Below are positions 46,355 to 55,706 of a stretch of DNA of 64,000 nucleotides, in pieces (positions within the stretch are counted from its first letter, which is position 1; each line of letters begins with the position of its first letter). The translations under genes were made by a program, and so were the position numbers. The stretch spans positions 1,426,001-1,490,000 of the forward strand of contig NZ_CP054038.1 in NCBI RefSeq assembly GCF_013282805.1. The letters run 5' to 3'. The notes beneath the pieces were generated by a model. The model saw only the letters and a list, made by a program, of their open reading frames with translations. It was not told the origin of the DNA and searched no databases. Origin of the DNA: Microbacterium hominis (GTDB taxonomy: Bacteria; Actinomycetota; Actinomycetes; Actinomycetales; Microbacteriaceae).

Positions 46355-47023
46355 ATGGCAGAGCCCACCCCCGACCTGTGGCGCCGCGTCGACGCCTACC
46401 TCACCGACACCCTCGTCGGACACGACCCGGTGCTCGACGCCGCCGTCGCCGACCAGCGGGCGGCCGGGCTGCCCGCGATCGAGGTGGCGCCGGTCAACGG
46501 CAAGCTCCTCCACCTGCTGGCCCGGCTCAGCGGAGCCCGCCGGGTGCTCGAGATCGGAACCCTCGGCGCGTACTCCACGATCTGGCTGGCGCGGGCGCTG
46601 CCCGCCGACGGGCGGGTGGTCACGATCGAGGCGGAGCCGGTGAACGCGCAGGTCGCCCGCGCCAATCTCGAGCGCGCGGGCGAGGCCGACAAGGTCGACA
46701 TCATGGTCGGACGGGCGGCCGACGTGCTGCCGACCCTCTCCGCCGACGCGCCCTTCGACCTCGTATTCATCGACGCCGACAAGGAGTCCAACACGATCTA
46801 CCTCGACTGGGCCGCGCGGCTCGGCCGCACCGGGACGCTCGTCATCGTCGACAACATCGGCCGCGGGGGAGAGGTCGCCAACCCCGCGACGGAGAACCCG
46901 CAGGTGATCGGCACCCAGCGCGGCCTCGAGATGCTCGGCCGCGATCCGCGCTTCGACGCCACCGCCGTGCAGACCCTCGACCTGAAGGGCTACGACGGCA
47001 TCGCGATCGCCCTCCTGCGCTGA
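46355..47023 (+). CDS. class I O-methyltransferase
   Basis: A 222-aa COMT-like enzyme of the Methyltransf_3 family. SAM-binding loop VLEIGTLGAYSTIWLA (about residues 65-80), acidic loop VTIEAEP, metal-binding FIDADKESN and VIVDNIGRGGEV. These enzymes methylate catechol-type or other hydroxyl groups using Mg2+. No obvious biosynthetic cluster is next to it. Start ATG 46355 (MAEPTPD) after a short gap; the open frame upstream lies in the hairpin. Confidence 0.92.
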   Translation: MAEPTPDLWRRVDAYLTDTLVGHDPVLDAAVADQRAAGLPAIEVAPVNGKLLHLLARLSGARRVLEIGTLGAYSTIWLARALPADGRVVTIEAEPVNAQVARANLERAGEADKVDIMVGRAADVLPTLSADAPFDLVFIDADKESNTIYLDWAARLGRTGTLVIVDNIGRGGEVANPATENPQVIGTQRGLEMLGRDPRFDATAVQTLDLKGYDGIAIALLR

Positions 47024-47082
47024 CGGCCGGCGCCGCGGGCGTCGATGTCGCGGATGGCTCTGGCCGCGGCATCCCGAATCAC

Positions 47083-48426
<1,344 letters not shown>

Positions 48427-48446
48427 ACGACACGAGAGGGGGAGCC

Positions 48447-48983
48447 GTGACGAAGAAGGCGGCTCCCCCCGCTCCCGCCCCCGGGCCCCGCCGTGCACGC
48501 CGTCGACTCGACGTGCGCGAGTGGCTCGGGGGCATTCGCCTTTCCGGGTTCATGGTCATCATGCTCGGCCTCGTCGTGCTGGCCGCCTTCGTCCTCGTGC
48601 CCACGATCGGCACCTTCGTGGCCCAGCGGCAGCAGATCGAGGCGCTGCGGGCGACCGTGCAGCTGAGCCAGGAGCAGGTCGACGACCTCGAGGCGCAGCG
48701 GGAGCGCTGGACCGATCCCGCGTACATCACGACCCAGGCGCGCGAGCGCCTCTACTACGTGCGACCCGGCGAGGTCGTCTACCTCGTGGACAACGACCTC
48801 CCCCCCGAGCGCGCACCCCAGGAGCAGGCTCCCGTGAGCGAGGACGTGGAGCAGACCCGCACCGACTGGATGACCCAGCTCGTGCGCTCCGTCACGGAGG
48901 CGGGTCTGTCGGCCGGCGTCACCGCCCCCACGATCGGCGTTCCCGACCCGGCGCCCACCTCCACCGGCACACCGGCGCCGTAG
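48447..48983 (+). CDS. FtsB/DivIC-family septum formation protein
   Basis: A 178-aa bitopic membrane protein: basic Pro-rich cytoplasmic tail (1-30), one membrane segment (about 33-55), then a periplasmic-side coiled coil (QQIEALRATVQLSQEQVDDLEAQ) and the DivIC motif DPAYITTQARERLYYVRPGE. It should join FtsL and FtsQ in the divisome. The acidic/Pro-rich C-terminal tail is longer than in E. coli FtsB. GTG start after GAGAGGGGGAG. Confidence 0.9.
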   Translation: MTKKAAPPAPAPGPRRARRRLDVREWLGGIRLSGFMVIMLGLVVLAAFVLVPTIGTFVAQRQQIEALRATVQLSQEQVDDLEAQRERWTDPAYITTQARERLYYVRPGEVVYLVDNDLPPERAPQEQAPVSEDVEQTRTDWMTQLVRSVTEAGLSAGVTAPTIGVPDPAPTSTGTPAP

Positions 48984-49035
48984 ACCGGGCACGGGATGCC
49001 GCACTCCCGGTCAGCGCGCGTCCAGCAGTCCTCGC

Positions 49036-49041
49036 TACTGT
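49036..49041 (+). promoter_or_regulatory. -10 box of the DUF501 gene
   Basis: TACTGT, N7 before GTG 49049. Confidence 0.5.
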
Positions 49042-49048
49042 ATTCCGC

Positions 49049-49567
49049 GTGACGACTCCGCCCTTCGCCCCGGTCAGCGACAACGACCTCGCCGTGCTCC
49101 AGCAGCAGCTCGGCCGGCCCGCCCGCGGTGTCGTCGGCATCGCCGCGCGCTGCGTGTGCGGCAACCCCACCGTTGCGGCGACCGCTCCGCGCCTGCCCGA
49201 CGGCACGCCGTTCCCCACGTTCTACTACCTCACCCACCCGGGCGCGACGATCGCGATGTCGACGCTGGAGGCGACGCAGGTCATGCGGGAGTTCGCCGAC
49301 CTGCTCGCATCCGACGCGGACGTCGCCGCCGGCTACGAGAGCGCGCACCGCGCGTATCTGGCCGATCGCGAGCAGTTCGGTCACGTCGACGAGATCGACG
49401 AGATCTCCGCGGGCGGCATGCCGACGCGGGTGAAGTGCCTGCACGCGGTCGCCGCGCATGCGCTGGCGGCCGGCCCGGGAGTCAACCCGATCGGCGACCT
49501 CGCGCTCGAGCGCTCGTCGTGGTCGCCCCAGCGCTGCGTGTGCGCCGAGCCCGGAAGCGGCGGATGA
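49049..49567 (+). CDS. DUF501 domain protein
   Basis: A 172-aa DUF501 protein, widespread beside eno and ftsB in actinobacteria. Conserved parts: the Cys-containing loop IAARCVCGNPTVAAT, FPTFYYLTHPGA and a C-terminal segment RVKCLHAVAAHALAAGPGVN with NPIGD. The paired cysteines could bind a metal. Function unknown. It overlaps the subtilase start as ATGA, so the two are coupled. Confidence 0.9.
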   Translation: MTTPPFAPVSDNDLAVLQQQLGRPARGVVGIAARCVCGNPTVAATAPRLPDGTPFPTFYYLTHPGATIAMSTLEATQVMREFADLLASDADVAAGYESAHRAYLADREQFGHVDEIDEISAGGMPTRVKCLHAVAAHALAAGPGVNPIGDLALERSSWSPQRCVCAEPGSGG

Positions 49568-50868
49568 GGCTCGCCGCCGCGGCCGTCCTGACGCTGTCGC
49601 TGGCGCTGAGCCCGGTCGCACCGGTCGCGGCGTCGACACCCGACGAGCCCGAGCAGACTCCCACGCCGTCTCCCGCCGCGGCGGAGGTCGACCGCGTGCG
49701 GGCGGCGGAGTACTGGCTCGAGGAGTACGGCATCGAGGAGGCGTGGGAGACCACGCGCGGCGAGGGCGTGCGCATCGCCATCATCGACACGGGCATCGGC
49801 CGCGGCCCCGTGGAGTTCGCGGGCGCCGTGGCGGCGGGCACCGATGTGTCCGGCGTCGGCTCCGACGACGGCCGCACGCCCGTGGGTGCGGTCGACGGCA
49901 ACCACGGCAGCTGGGTCGCCTCTCTCGCGGCCGGCCGGGGCACCGGCTCCGACGCGGGGATGATCGGGGTGGCGCCCGAGGCCGAGCTGCTGTCGGTGTC
50001 GGTCGGCTTCGGCACCACATCGGCCGTCTCGTTCACCGACCAGATCGCGCGGGCCATCCGGTGGTCGGTCGACAACGGCGCCGACATCATCAACCTCTCC
50101 TTCACGACGAACACCCCCGACTGGGACGAGAGCTGGGACCAGGCGTTCCTGTACGCGGCCGAGCACGATGTCGTCATCGTGGTCGCCGCCGGCAACCGGG
50201 GCAGCGGAACCTCGCGCGTGGGAGCGCCGGCGACGATTCCCGGAGTGCTGACGGTGGGGGGCGTCGACCCGAACGGCCGTGCGAGTGTGGAAGCCTCGAC
50301 CCAGGGCATCACCATCGGCGTCTCGGCTCCGAGCGAGAAGCTGCTGGGTGTCTCGGCCGACGGCCGCGTCGTCGAGTGGGAGGGCACCAGCGGCGCCGCC
50401 CCGATCGTGACCGGGATCGCCGCGCTCGTGCGAGCCGCTCACCCGGAGCTCGATGCGGCGAACGTCATCAACCGCATCATCCGCACCGCCGACCCCGCGG
50501 CCGGTGCGACCGCCGTGCCCGATCCGATCTACGGATACGGGCTCGTGGATGCCGCGGCGGCGGTCGAGGCATCCGTCCCGCTCGTGGAGGCCAATCCGAT
50601 GGGGAGCATCTCGGAGTGGATCCGGCTGTACCGGCGCGCCCAGGGAGACCCGATCGCCGAGCCGTCGACACAGGCCGTGGAGATCGCTCCGCTCCCGCCG
50701 GCGGAATCCGCCGCCCGCCCGGAGTCGCCCTTGCTGCCATCCGGCGATACCCTGCTGTACGGCACCCTTCCGCTGATGGCGGTCACCGCCGGCGCTATAC
50801 TGGTGGCGCTCGGCGTCACCGCTGCTGTCCGACGCATCCGAATGTCGTCCCGCGCGCCGAGCCGCTGA
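49564..50868 (+). CDS. membrane-anchored S8 subtilisin-like serine peptidase
   Basis: 434 aa. Signal peptide (1-24), Pro-rich pro-region, peptidase domain with intact triad Asp75 (IIDTGIG), His114 (GNHGSWVAS) and Ser276 (EGTSGAAP), oxyanion Asn in AAGNRGSG, and a C-terminal membrane segment (about 402-422) followed by a basic tail (RRIRMSSR). The overall layout is that of mycosins. No ESX secretion genes accompany it here, so the substrate is open. Its end contains the promoter of the NDH-2 gene. Confidence 0.93.
   Translation: MRLAAAAVLTLSLALSPVAPVAASTPDEPEQTPTPSPAAAEVDRVRAAEYWLEEYGIEEAWETTRGEGVRIAIIDTGIGRGPVEFAGAVAAGTDVSGVGSDDGRTPVGAVDGNHGSWVASLAAGRGTGSDAGMIGVAPEAELLSVSVGFGTTSAVSFTDQIARAIRWSVDNGADIINLSFTTNTPDWDESWDQAFLYAAEHDVVIVVAAGNRGSGTSRVGAPATIPGVLTVGGVDPNGRASVEASTQGITIGVSAPSEKLLGVSADGRVVEWEGTSGAAPIVTGIAALVRAAHPELDAANVINRIIRTADPAAGATAVPDPIYGYGLVDAAAAVEASVPLVEANPMGSISEWIRLYRRAQGDPIAEPSTQAVEIAPLPPAESAARPESPLLPSGDTLLYGTLPLMAVTAGAILVALGVTAAVRRIRMSSRAPSR
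50796..50801 (+). promoter_or_regulatory. -10 box of the NDH-2 gene inside the subtilase gene
   Basis: TATACT in the codons of the subtilase membrane anchor, about 90 nt upstream of the GTG start at 50891. Confidence 0.4.
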
Positions 50869-50890
50869 CCCTCACAGGAGTACTCCCACC

Positions 50891-52294
50891 GTGACCAACA
50901 CCGTGCCCAAGATCCTCATCGTCGGTGGCGGATACGCAGGCTTCTACACCGCCTGGAAACTCGAGAAGCACCTTCGCCGGGGCGAGGCGGACGTCACGAT
51001 CGTCGATCCGCTGCCCTACATGACCTACCAGCCGTTCCTCCCCGAGGTCGCCGCAGGTTCGATCGAGGCCCGCCACTCCGTCGTCGCGCTGCGCCGCCAC
51101 CTCAAGAAGACGCACGTCGTGGCCGCGAAGGTCACCGGCATCGATCACGCGCACAAGGTCGCGACGATCACCCCGATCGCGGGTGAGCCGTATCAGTTCG
51201 AGTACGACCAGATCGTGGTCACCGCCGGTGCCGTCTCGCGCACCTTCCCGATCCCGGGCATCGCCGACAACGCGATCGGACTGAAGACGATCGAAGAGGC
51301 CGTCGCCATCCGCGACCGTCTCATGTCGAACTTCGACAAGGCGGCGCAGCTGCCCGCCGGCCCCGAACGCGACCGTCTTCTCACCGTCATCGTCGTCGGC
51401 GGAGGCTTCGCGGGCATCGAGGTGTTCGCCGAGCTGCGCTCGCTGGCGTCGGCGCTGCTCAAGAACTACCCGCAGCTCCGGTTCGAGGACACCCACTTCC
51501 ACCTCATCGAGGCGATGGGCCGGATCATGCCCGAGGTCTCGCTCAAGACGAGCGAGTGGGTGCTGAAGAACCTGGCCAAGCGCGGCGCGAACGTGCACCT
51601 GGACACGCAGGTCACCGGCGCGGTCGGCGGCAACGTCGAGCTGTCGACGGGGGAGACCCTGCCCAGCGACCTCATCATCTGGACCGCGGGCGTCATGGCG
51701 AACCCGACCGTGGTGCGCGGCGGCGATCTGCCCGTCGAGGAGCGCGGCCGCATCCGCACCCGCGCCGACCTGCGCGTGGGCACCGAGGACGAGGTCGTCG
51801 ACGGCGCCTGGGCGGCCGGCGACGTCTCGGCCGTGCCCGACCTGACCGGCGGCGGCGTGGGCGGCTACTGCGTGCCCAACGCCCAGCACGCGGTGCGTCA
51901 GGCGAAGCTCCTCTCGAAGAACCTCGTGGCGGTCCTGCGCGGTGAGGTGCCGAAGGAGTACTTCCACAAGAACCTCGGCGCGGTGGCGGGGCTCGGCCTC
52001 TACATCGGCGTCTTCCAGTCCGGCAAGATCGCGCTCACGGGCCTGCTCGCCTGGTTCGCGCACCGCGGCTACCACGGCCTGGCCATGCCGTCGTGGGAGC
52101 GCAAGTGGCGCGTGCTGTGGGGCTGGTGGAACAACTTCTGGCTCGGTCGCGACCTGGTCAATCTGTCGACGGTGCAGAACCCCCGCTACGTCTTCGAGGA
52201 GTTCGCCGCGCGCCCGCGTCCGGCCCAGCCGGCCGAGGCGCCCGCCGCGCCGAAGGCGTCCGGAGCCGAGAAGCAGAAGGTCGCCGCGAGCTGA
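50891..52294 (+). CDS. ndh: type II NADH:quinone oxidoreductase
   Basis: A 467-aa single-subunit NADH dehydrogenase. The FAD motif is ILIVGGGYAGFYTAWKLEK and the second nucleotide motif VIVVGGGFAGIEVFAEL (about 169), with the quinone-site region GGGVGGYCVPNAQHAVRQAK. The C-terminal amphipathic part (FWLGRDLVNLSTVQNPRYVF) anchors it to the inner face of the membrane. It oxidises NADH without pumping. An AGGAG site lies upstream of GTG 50891. The last 30 residues are a Pro/Ala-rich extension. Confidence 0.93.
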   Translation: MTNTVPKILIVGGGYAGFYTAWKLEKHLRRGEADVTIVDPLPYMTYQPFLPEVAAGSIEARHSVVALRRHLKKTHVVAAKVTGIDHAHKVATITPIAGEPYQFEYDQIVVTAGAVSRTFPIPGIADNAIGLKTIEEAVAIRDRLMSNFDKAAQLPAGPERDRLLTVIVVGGGFAGIEVFAELRSLASALLKNYPQLRFEDTHFHLIEAMGRIMPEVSLKTSEWVLKNLAKRGANVHLDTQVTGAVGGNVELSTGETLPSDLIIWTAGVMANPTVVRGGDLPVEERGRIRTRADLRVGTEDEVVDGAWAAGDVSAVPDLTGGGVGGYCVPNAQHAVRQAKLLSKNLVAVLRGEVPKEYFHKNLGAVAGLGLYIGVFQSGKIALTGLLAWFAHRGYHGLAMPSWERKWRVLWGWWNNFWLGRDLVNLSTVQNPRYVFEEFAARPRPAQPAEAPAAPKASGAEKQKVAAS

Positions 52295-52332
52295 CAGGTC
52301 GCGTACTGCGCTGACGGCGCCGCGCCCGGAGG

Positions 52333-52338
52333 TAATCT
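52333..52338 (+). promoter_or_regulatory. -10 box of tRNA-Leu
   Basis: TAATCT, 26 nt upstream of the tRNA. It sits in the loop between inverted arms ACGGCGCCG (52314-52322) and CGGCGCCGT (52345-52353), which may terminate the NDH-2 transcript. Confidence 0.4.
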
Positions 52339-52363
52339 GGGCGGCGGCGCCGTTTCGCGTCCG

Positions 52364-52437
52364 GCCCCCGTAGCCCAACCGGCAGAGGCAGGCGGCTTAA
52401 ACCCGCTTCAGTCCGGGTTCGAATCCCGGTGGGGGCA
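52364..52437 (+). tRNA. tRNA-Leu-like, anticodon UAA, with short variable arm
   Basis: A 74-nt cloverleaf: acceptor GCCCCCG with TGGGGGC, anticodon stem GGCGG/CCGCT, loop CTTAAAC (anticodon TAA), variable region TCAGT of only 5 nt, T-arm CCGGG-TTCGAAT-CCCGG, discriminator A. CCA is not encoded. The class I variable arm is unusual for leucine tRNAs; the identity rests on the anticodon alone. Confidence 0.85.
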
Positions 52438-52469
52438 CCGACCGCCGACCGTCTAGAGTGGAGCGAACG

Positions 52470-52507
52470 CGCCCGCACCCGAAGCGGGCACGCCCGCACC
52501 CGAAGCG
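52470..52507 (+). repeat. 21-bp-period direct repeat in a leader
   Basis: CGCCCGCACCCGAAGCG occurs at 52470-52486 and 52491-52507, between TAGAGT (52454-52459) and the ATG of the racemase-like gene. The frame through it is open but has no start codon, so it is leader rather than coding. Confidence 0.6.
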
Positions 52508-52516
52508 AGCGCGCCG

Positions 52517-53746
52517 ATGAGCATCGATCTGCTGAATCCCCCGTCAGCGTCTCCCTCGTGGCGGCATCCGGCCGCGCACTGGGAGGCGGTCTCGCGTGCG
52601 CTGCGCGCGGTGAGCGGCCCTGTCGCGGCCGTCTCGGTCGAGGCGCTGCGCTACAACGCCCTCGATCTGGTCGTGCGCGCCGGCGGCGTGCCGATCCGCG
52701 TGGCGAGCAAGTCTGTGCGATCGCGGGCGCTGATGGATGCCGCGCTCGCCCTCCCCGGGTATCGCGGCATCCTCGCCTTCACGCTGCCGGAGGCGCTGTG
52801 GCTCGCGCAGTGGCATGACGACATCGTGATCGGCTATCCGACGGTCGATCGTGCCGCGCTGGCGCGGCTGGCCGGCGATGAGCGGGCGGCCGCGCGCATC
52901 ACGCTGATGGTGGACGACCTCGCGCAGCTCGACCTGGTGGACAGTGTCGCCGGTCCGCGCTCGCGCACTCGCCTCCGCGTCGCGATCGACGCGGACGCAT
53001 CGTGGCGCGCGCCGGTCCTCGGCCACATCGGCGTGCGCCGGTCGCCCGTGCACACCCCCGACGAGGTCGAGGCGCTGGGCCGCGCGATCGTGGCCCGCGA
53101 GGGCTTCGAGCTGGTCGGCCTGATGATGTACGAGGCGCAGATCGCCGGGCAGGGCGACAAGACCGGACCGGGTGACGCCGTCGTCCGGTGGATGCAGCGC
53201 CGCTCGGCGGCAGAGCTGCACGAGCGCCGCGCGGCGATCGTCGCACGGCTCCGCCGGATCGCCCCGCTCGCGTTCGTCAACGGCGGAGGCACGGGATCAC
53301 TGGAATCCACCGCCGCCGACGCTGCGGTCACCGAGCTGACGGCCGGCAGCGGCCTGCTGGCCGGCCACCTGTTCGACGGCTATCGCGCCTTCGACCCTGC
53401 CCCGGCCGCGGCCTTCGGCCTCGAGGTGGTCCGAAAGCCGCAGGCCGATATCGCGACCGTTCTGGGCGGCGGCTGGATCGCGTCCGGCCCGCCGGTCGCC
53501 TCCCGTCAGCCGCGGCCGATCTGGCCGGAGGGGCTTTCGACCGTGGCCCGCGAGGGCTCGGGCGAGGTGCAGACCCCGCTGCGCGGCGACGCGGCCCGCG
53601 CCCTGCGGGTCGGCGACCGGGTCTGGTTCCGGCACGCCAAGAGCGGCGAGCTCGCCGAGCGCGTCGACCGCTACCACCTCGTGGAGGCCGGCGCCCTCGT
53701 CGGCGAGGCGCTCACGTACCGCGGCGAGGGGAAGTCCTTCCTATGA
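52517..53746 (+). CDS. alanine-racemase-N-domain protein (amino acid deaminase/aldolase type)
   Basis: A 409-aa PLP enzyme of fold type III, close to D-threonine aldolase/D-serine dehydratase-like proteins. The PLP Lys is in RVASKSVRSRAL (near residue 70), with the phosphate-binding VNGGGTGSLEST region and a C-terminal D-Ser dehydratase-like domain with WFRHAKSGELAERV. It acts on D- or beta-hydroxy amino acids in relatives; the exact substrate is open. The start is ATG 52517. It is coupled to the lactone oxidase gene by ATGA, a pairing seen in related actinobacteria. Confidence 0.88.
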   Translation: MSIDLLNPPSASPSWRHPAAHWEAVSRALRAVSGPVAAVSVEALRYNALDLVVRAGGVPIRVASKSVRSRALMDAALALPGYRGILAFTLPEALWLAQWHDDIVIGYPTVDRAALARLAGDERAAARITLMVDDLAQLDLVDSVAGPRSRTRLRVAIDADASWRAPVLGHIGVRRSPVHTPDEVEALGRAIVAREGFELVGLMMYEAQIAGQGDKTGPGDAVVRWMQRRSAAELHERRAAIVARLRRIAPLAFVNGGGTGSLESTAADAAVTELTAGSGLLAGHLFDGYRAFDPAPAAAFGLEVVRKPQADIATVLGGGWIASGPPVASRQPRPIWPEGLSTVAREGSGEVQTPLRGDAARALRVGDRVWFRHAKSGELAERVDRYHLVEAGALVGEALTYRGEGKSFL

Positions 53747-55056
53747 CCCGCATGGGCGGCATCTGGCAGAACTGGGGCCGCAGCGCCAGCGCCCGTCCGC
53801 AGCGAGTGGAGTTTCCACGCACCGTGGGCGCGGTGCAGCGTGCGGTCACCGCCGCCAGGGCCGGGGGCTTGACGGTGAAGGCGGTCGGCGCCGGCCACAG
53901 CTTCAGCCCCATCGCGGTCACCGACGGCGTCCTCTTGGACCTGTGCGACCTGTCGGGCCTGGTCCGTGTCGATCCCGACCGCGGACAGGCGACCGTGCTC
54001 GCCGGCACGCGGCTGCACGATCTCACCCGACTGCTGGCGCCGCACGGGCTGGCCATGGAGAATCTCGGCGACATCGACCGCCAGTCGATCTCCGGTGCGA
54101 TCTCCACGGGCACCCACGGCACCGGTCTGCGCTTCGGCGGGGTCGCCGCGCAGGTGGAGGGTGTGACCCTGGTCACCGCCGACGGCGGACTGCTGCGGGT
54201 CGACCGGGACGAGAACGCGGAGCTGCTGCCCGCGGTCGTGGTGGGACTGGGTGCGCTCGGGATCGTCGTCGAGGTGACGTTGCGGTGCGTCCCGGCGTTC
54301 GTTCTCCACGCCGTGGAGCGGCCCGAGCCGCTGGCCGCCGCCCTCGACAGCCTGCCGACCCGCGTGGAGGAGACCGACCACTTCGAGTTCTACTGGTTCC
54401 CCCACACCGATCGGGCCATGACCAAGACGAACACGCGGCTGCCCGAGAGCGCGCCGCGCCACCCGCTCTCGCCCGTGGGCCGATGGCTCGACGACACGCT
54501 CGTCGGCACCTATGTGCACCGCGCCGTCTGCGATGTCGGATCGGCCATCCCGAGCACGGCTCCGACGATCAACCGCGCGGCGGTGCGCCTGTGGGGCGAT
54601 CGCGAGTTCACCGACCTGTCCTCGAACGTGTTCGCGACCGCGCGAGGGGTGCGCTTCCGTGAGATGGAGTACGCGCTGCCCGTCGAACGGACGCGGGAGG
54701 CGTTCGACCGCGTGCGGGCCCTCATCGACGAGAACGGCTGGCGGGTGACCTTCCCCATCGAGGTGCGCTTCGCTGCGGCAGACGACCTGTGGCTGTCGAC
54801 GGCGCACGGTCGGGTGTCCGGGTACATCGCCGTGCACCGCTACTGGCGAGAGGATCCCACCGAGTACTTCACGGCCGTGGAGGAGATCATGCTCGCGCAC
54901 GGCGGCCGCCCGCACTGGGGCAAGATGCACACGCTCGACGCGGCCACCCTTCACTCGCGCTACGAGCGCTTCGACGACTTCGTCGCCCTCCGGGACCGCC
55001 TCGATCCCTCGAGGCTGTTCCGCAACCCCTATCTCGACCGTGTGCTGGGTGGGTAA
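53743..55056 (+). CDS. D-arabinono-1,4-lactone oxidase-type FAD protein
   Basis: A 437-aa aldonolactone oxidase of the VAO/ALO family. The FAD domain has VKAVGAGHSFSPIAVTDGVLL, where the His gives the covalent flavin link in relatives, and QSISGAISTGTHGTG. The C-terminal ALO domain contains EFYWFPHTD and the end motif HWGKMHTLDAATLHSRY with FDDFVALRDRLDP. It would oxidise sugar lactones or alditols with oxygen or another acceptor. Coupled to the preceding PLP enzyme; the shared pathway is unknown. Confidence 0.9.
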   Translation: MTRMGGIWQNWGRSASARPQRVEFPRTVGAVQRAVTAARAGGLTVKAVGAGHSFSPIAVTDGVLLDLCDLSGLVRVDPDRGQATVLAGTRLHDLTRLLAPHGLAMENLGDIDRQSISGAISTGTHGTGLRFGGVAAQVEGVTLVTADGGLLRVDRDENAELLPAVVVGLGALGIVVEVTLRCVPAFVLHAVERPEPLAAALDSLPTRVEETDHFEFYWFPHTDRAMTKTNTRLPESAPRHPLSPVGRWLDDTLVGTYVHRAVCDVGSAIPSTAPTINRAAVRLWGDREFTDLSSNVFATARGVRFREMEYALPVERTREAFDRVRALIDENGWRVTFPIEVRFAAADDLWLSTAHGRVSGYIAVHRYWREDPTEYFTAVEEIMLAHGGRPHWGKMHTLDAATLHSRYERFDDFVALRDRLDPSRLFRNPYLDRVLGG

Positions 55057-55139
55057 CCGCTGGGAGTGAGCCATCTCGCCACGGTCTGCGCACGGGTGCC
55101 GGATTAGGATGTTCGGGGCGAATCGAACGGAGTCTGGGC

Positions 55140-55706
55140 ATGGATTGGCTGATCCCGGTCATCATCGTGGTGGTGCTGGCCGCCGCGGTCGGCATCTGGC
55201 TGTGGGTGAGCTGCACCTCGCTGGTCCAGCTGAACGCGCGCGTCGACGAGGCCTGGGCAGACCTCACCGCCCAGCGCGCGCGCCGTGCGGAACTCGCCGC
55301 GGCGCTCCTGGTGCTCGTGCGCGGCTACGCGGCGCACGAGAAGGCCCTCCTCGACGGCGCTGCTGCAGCCTGCGAGGCGTCTGAGCGAGCGGCGACGCCG
55401 GCTGACGCCGGAAGCGCCGAGGGTGCGGTGCAGCGGACGCTGAAGCCGCTGTTCGCGGTGGCCGAGGGGTACCCCCAGCTGCAGTCGAGTCCCGAGTTCC
55501 TGCGCGTGCAGCACTCGCTCGCCGAGACCGAGGACAAGATCCAGGCGTCCCGCCGCTTCTACAACGGCGGGGTGCGCGAGCTCAACACGAAGCGCACGGC
55601 GTTCCCGGCGAAGATGTTCGCGCACCGCCTGGGCGTCGAGGAGCGGGAGTACTTCGACCTCGTCGGCGGCACGGCCGTCTCCGCGCCCCCGCGGGTGCAG
55701 TTCTGA
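55140..55706 (+). CDS. LemA family protein
   Basis: A 188-aa membrane-anchored helical bundle. One N-terminal membrane segment (about residues 3-24), then a LemA domain: NARVDEAWADLTAQRARRAELAAAL, YPQLQSSPEFLRVQHSLAETEDKIQASRRFYN and NTKRTAFPAKMFAHRLG. LemA proteins are linked to envelope or protease functions without a proven activity. The stop overlaps the probable CTG start of the next gene (CTGA). Confidence 0.93.
   Translation: MDWLIPVIIVVVLAAAVGIWLWVSCTSLVQLNARVDEAWADLTAQRARRAELAAALLVLVRGYAAHEKALLDGAAAACEASERAATPADAGSAEGAVQRTLKPLFAVAEGYPQLQSSPEFLRVQHSLAETEDKIQASRRFYNGGVRELNTKRTAFPAKMFAHRLGVEEREYFDLVGGTAVSAPPRVQF

Noticed and set aside
52460..52516. Coding extension of the racemase-like gene through the 21-bp repeats
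   Set aside because: The frame is open (Ala/Pro/Glu-rich), but there is no ATG or GTG between the in-frame TAG at 52454 and ATG 52517.
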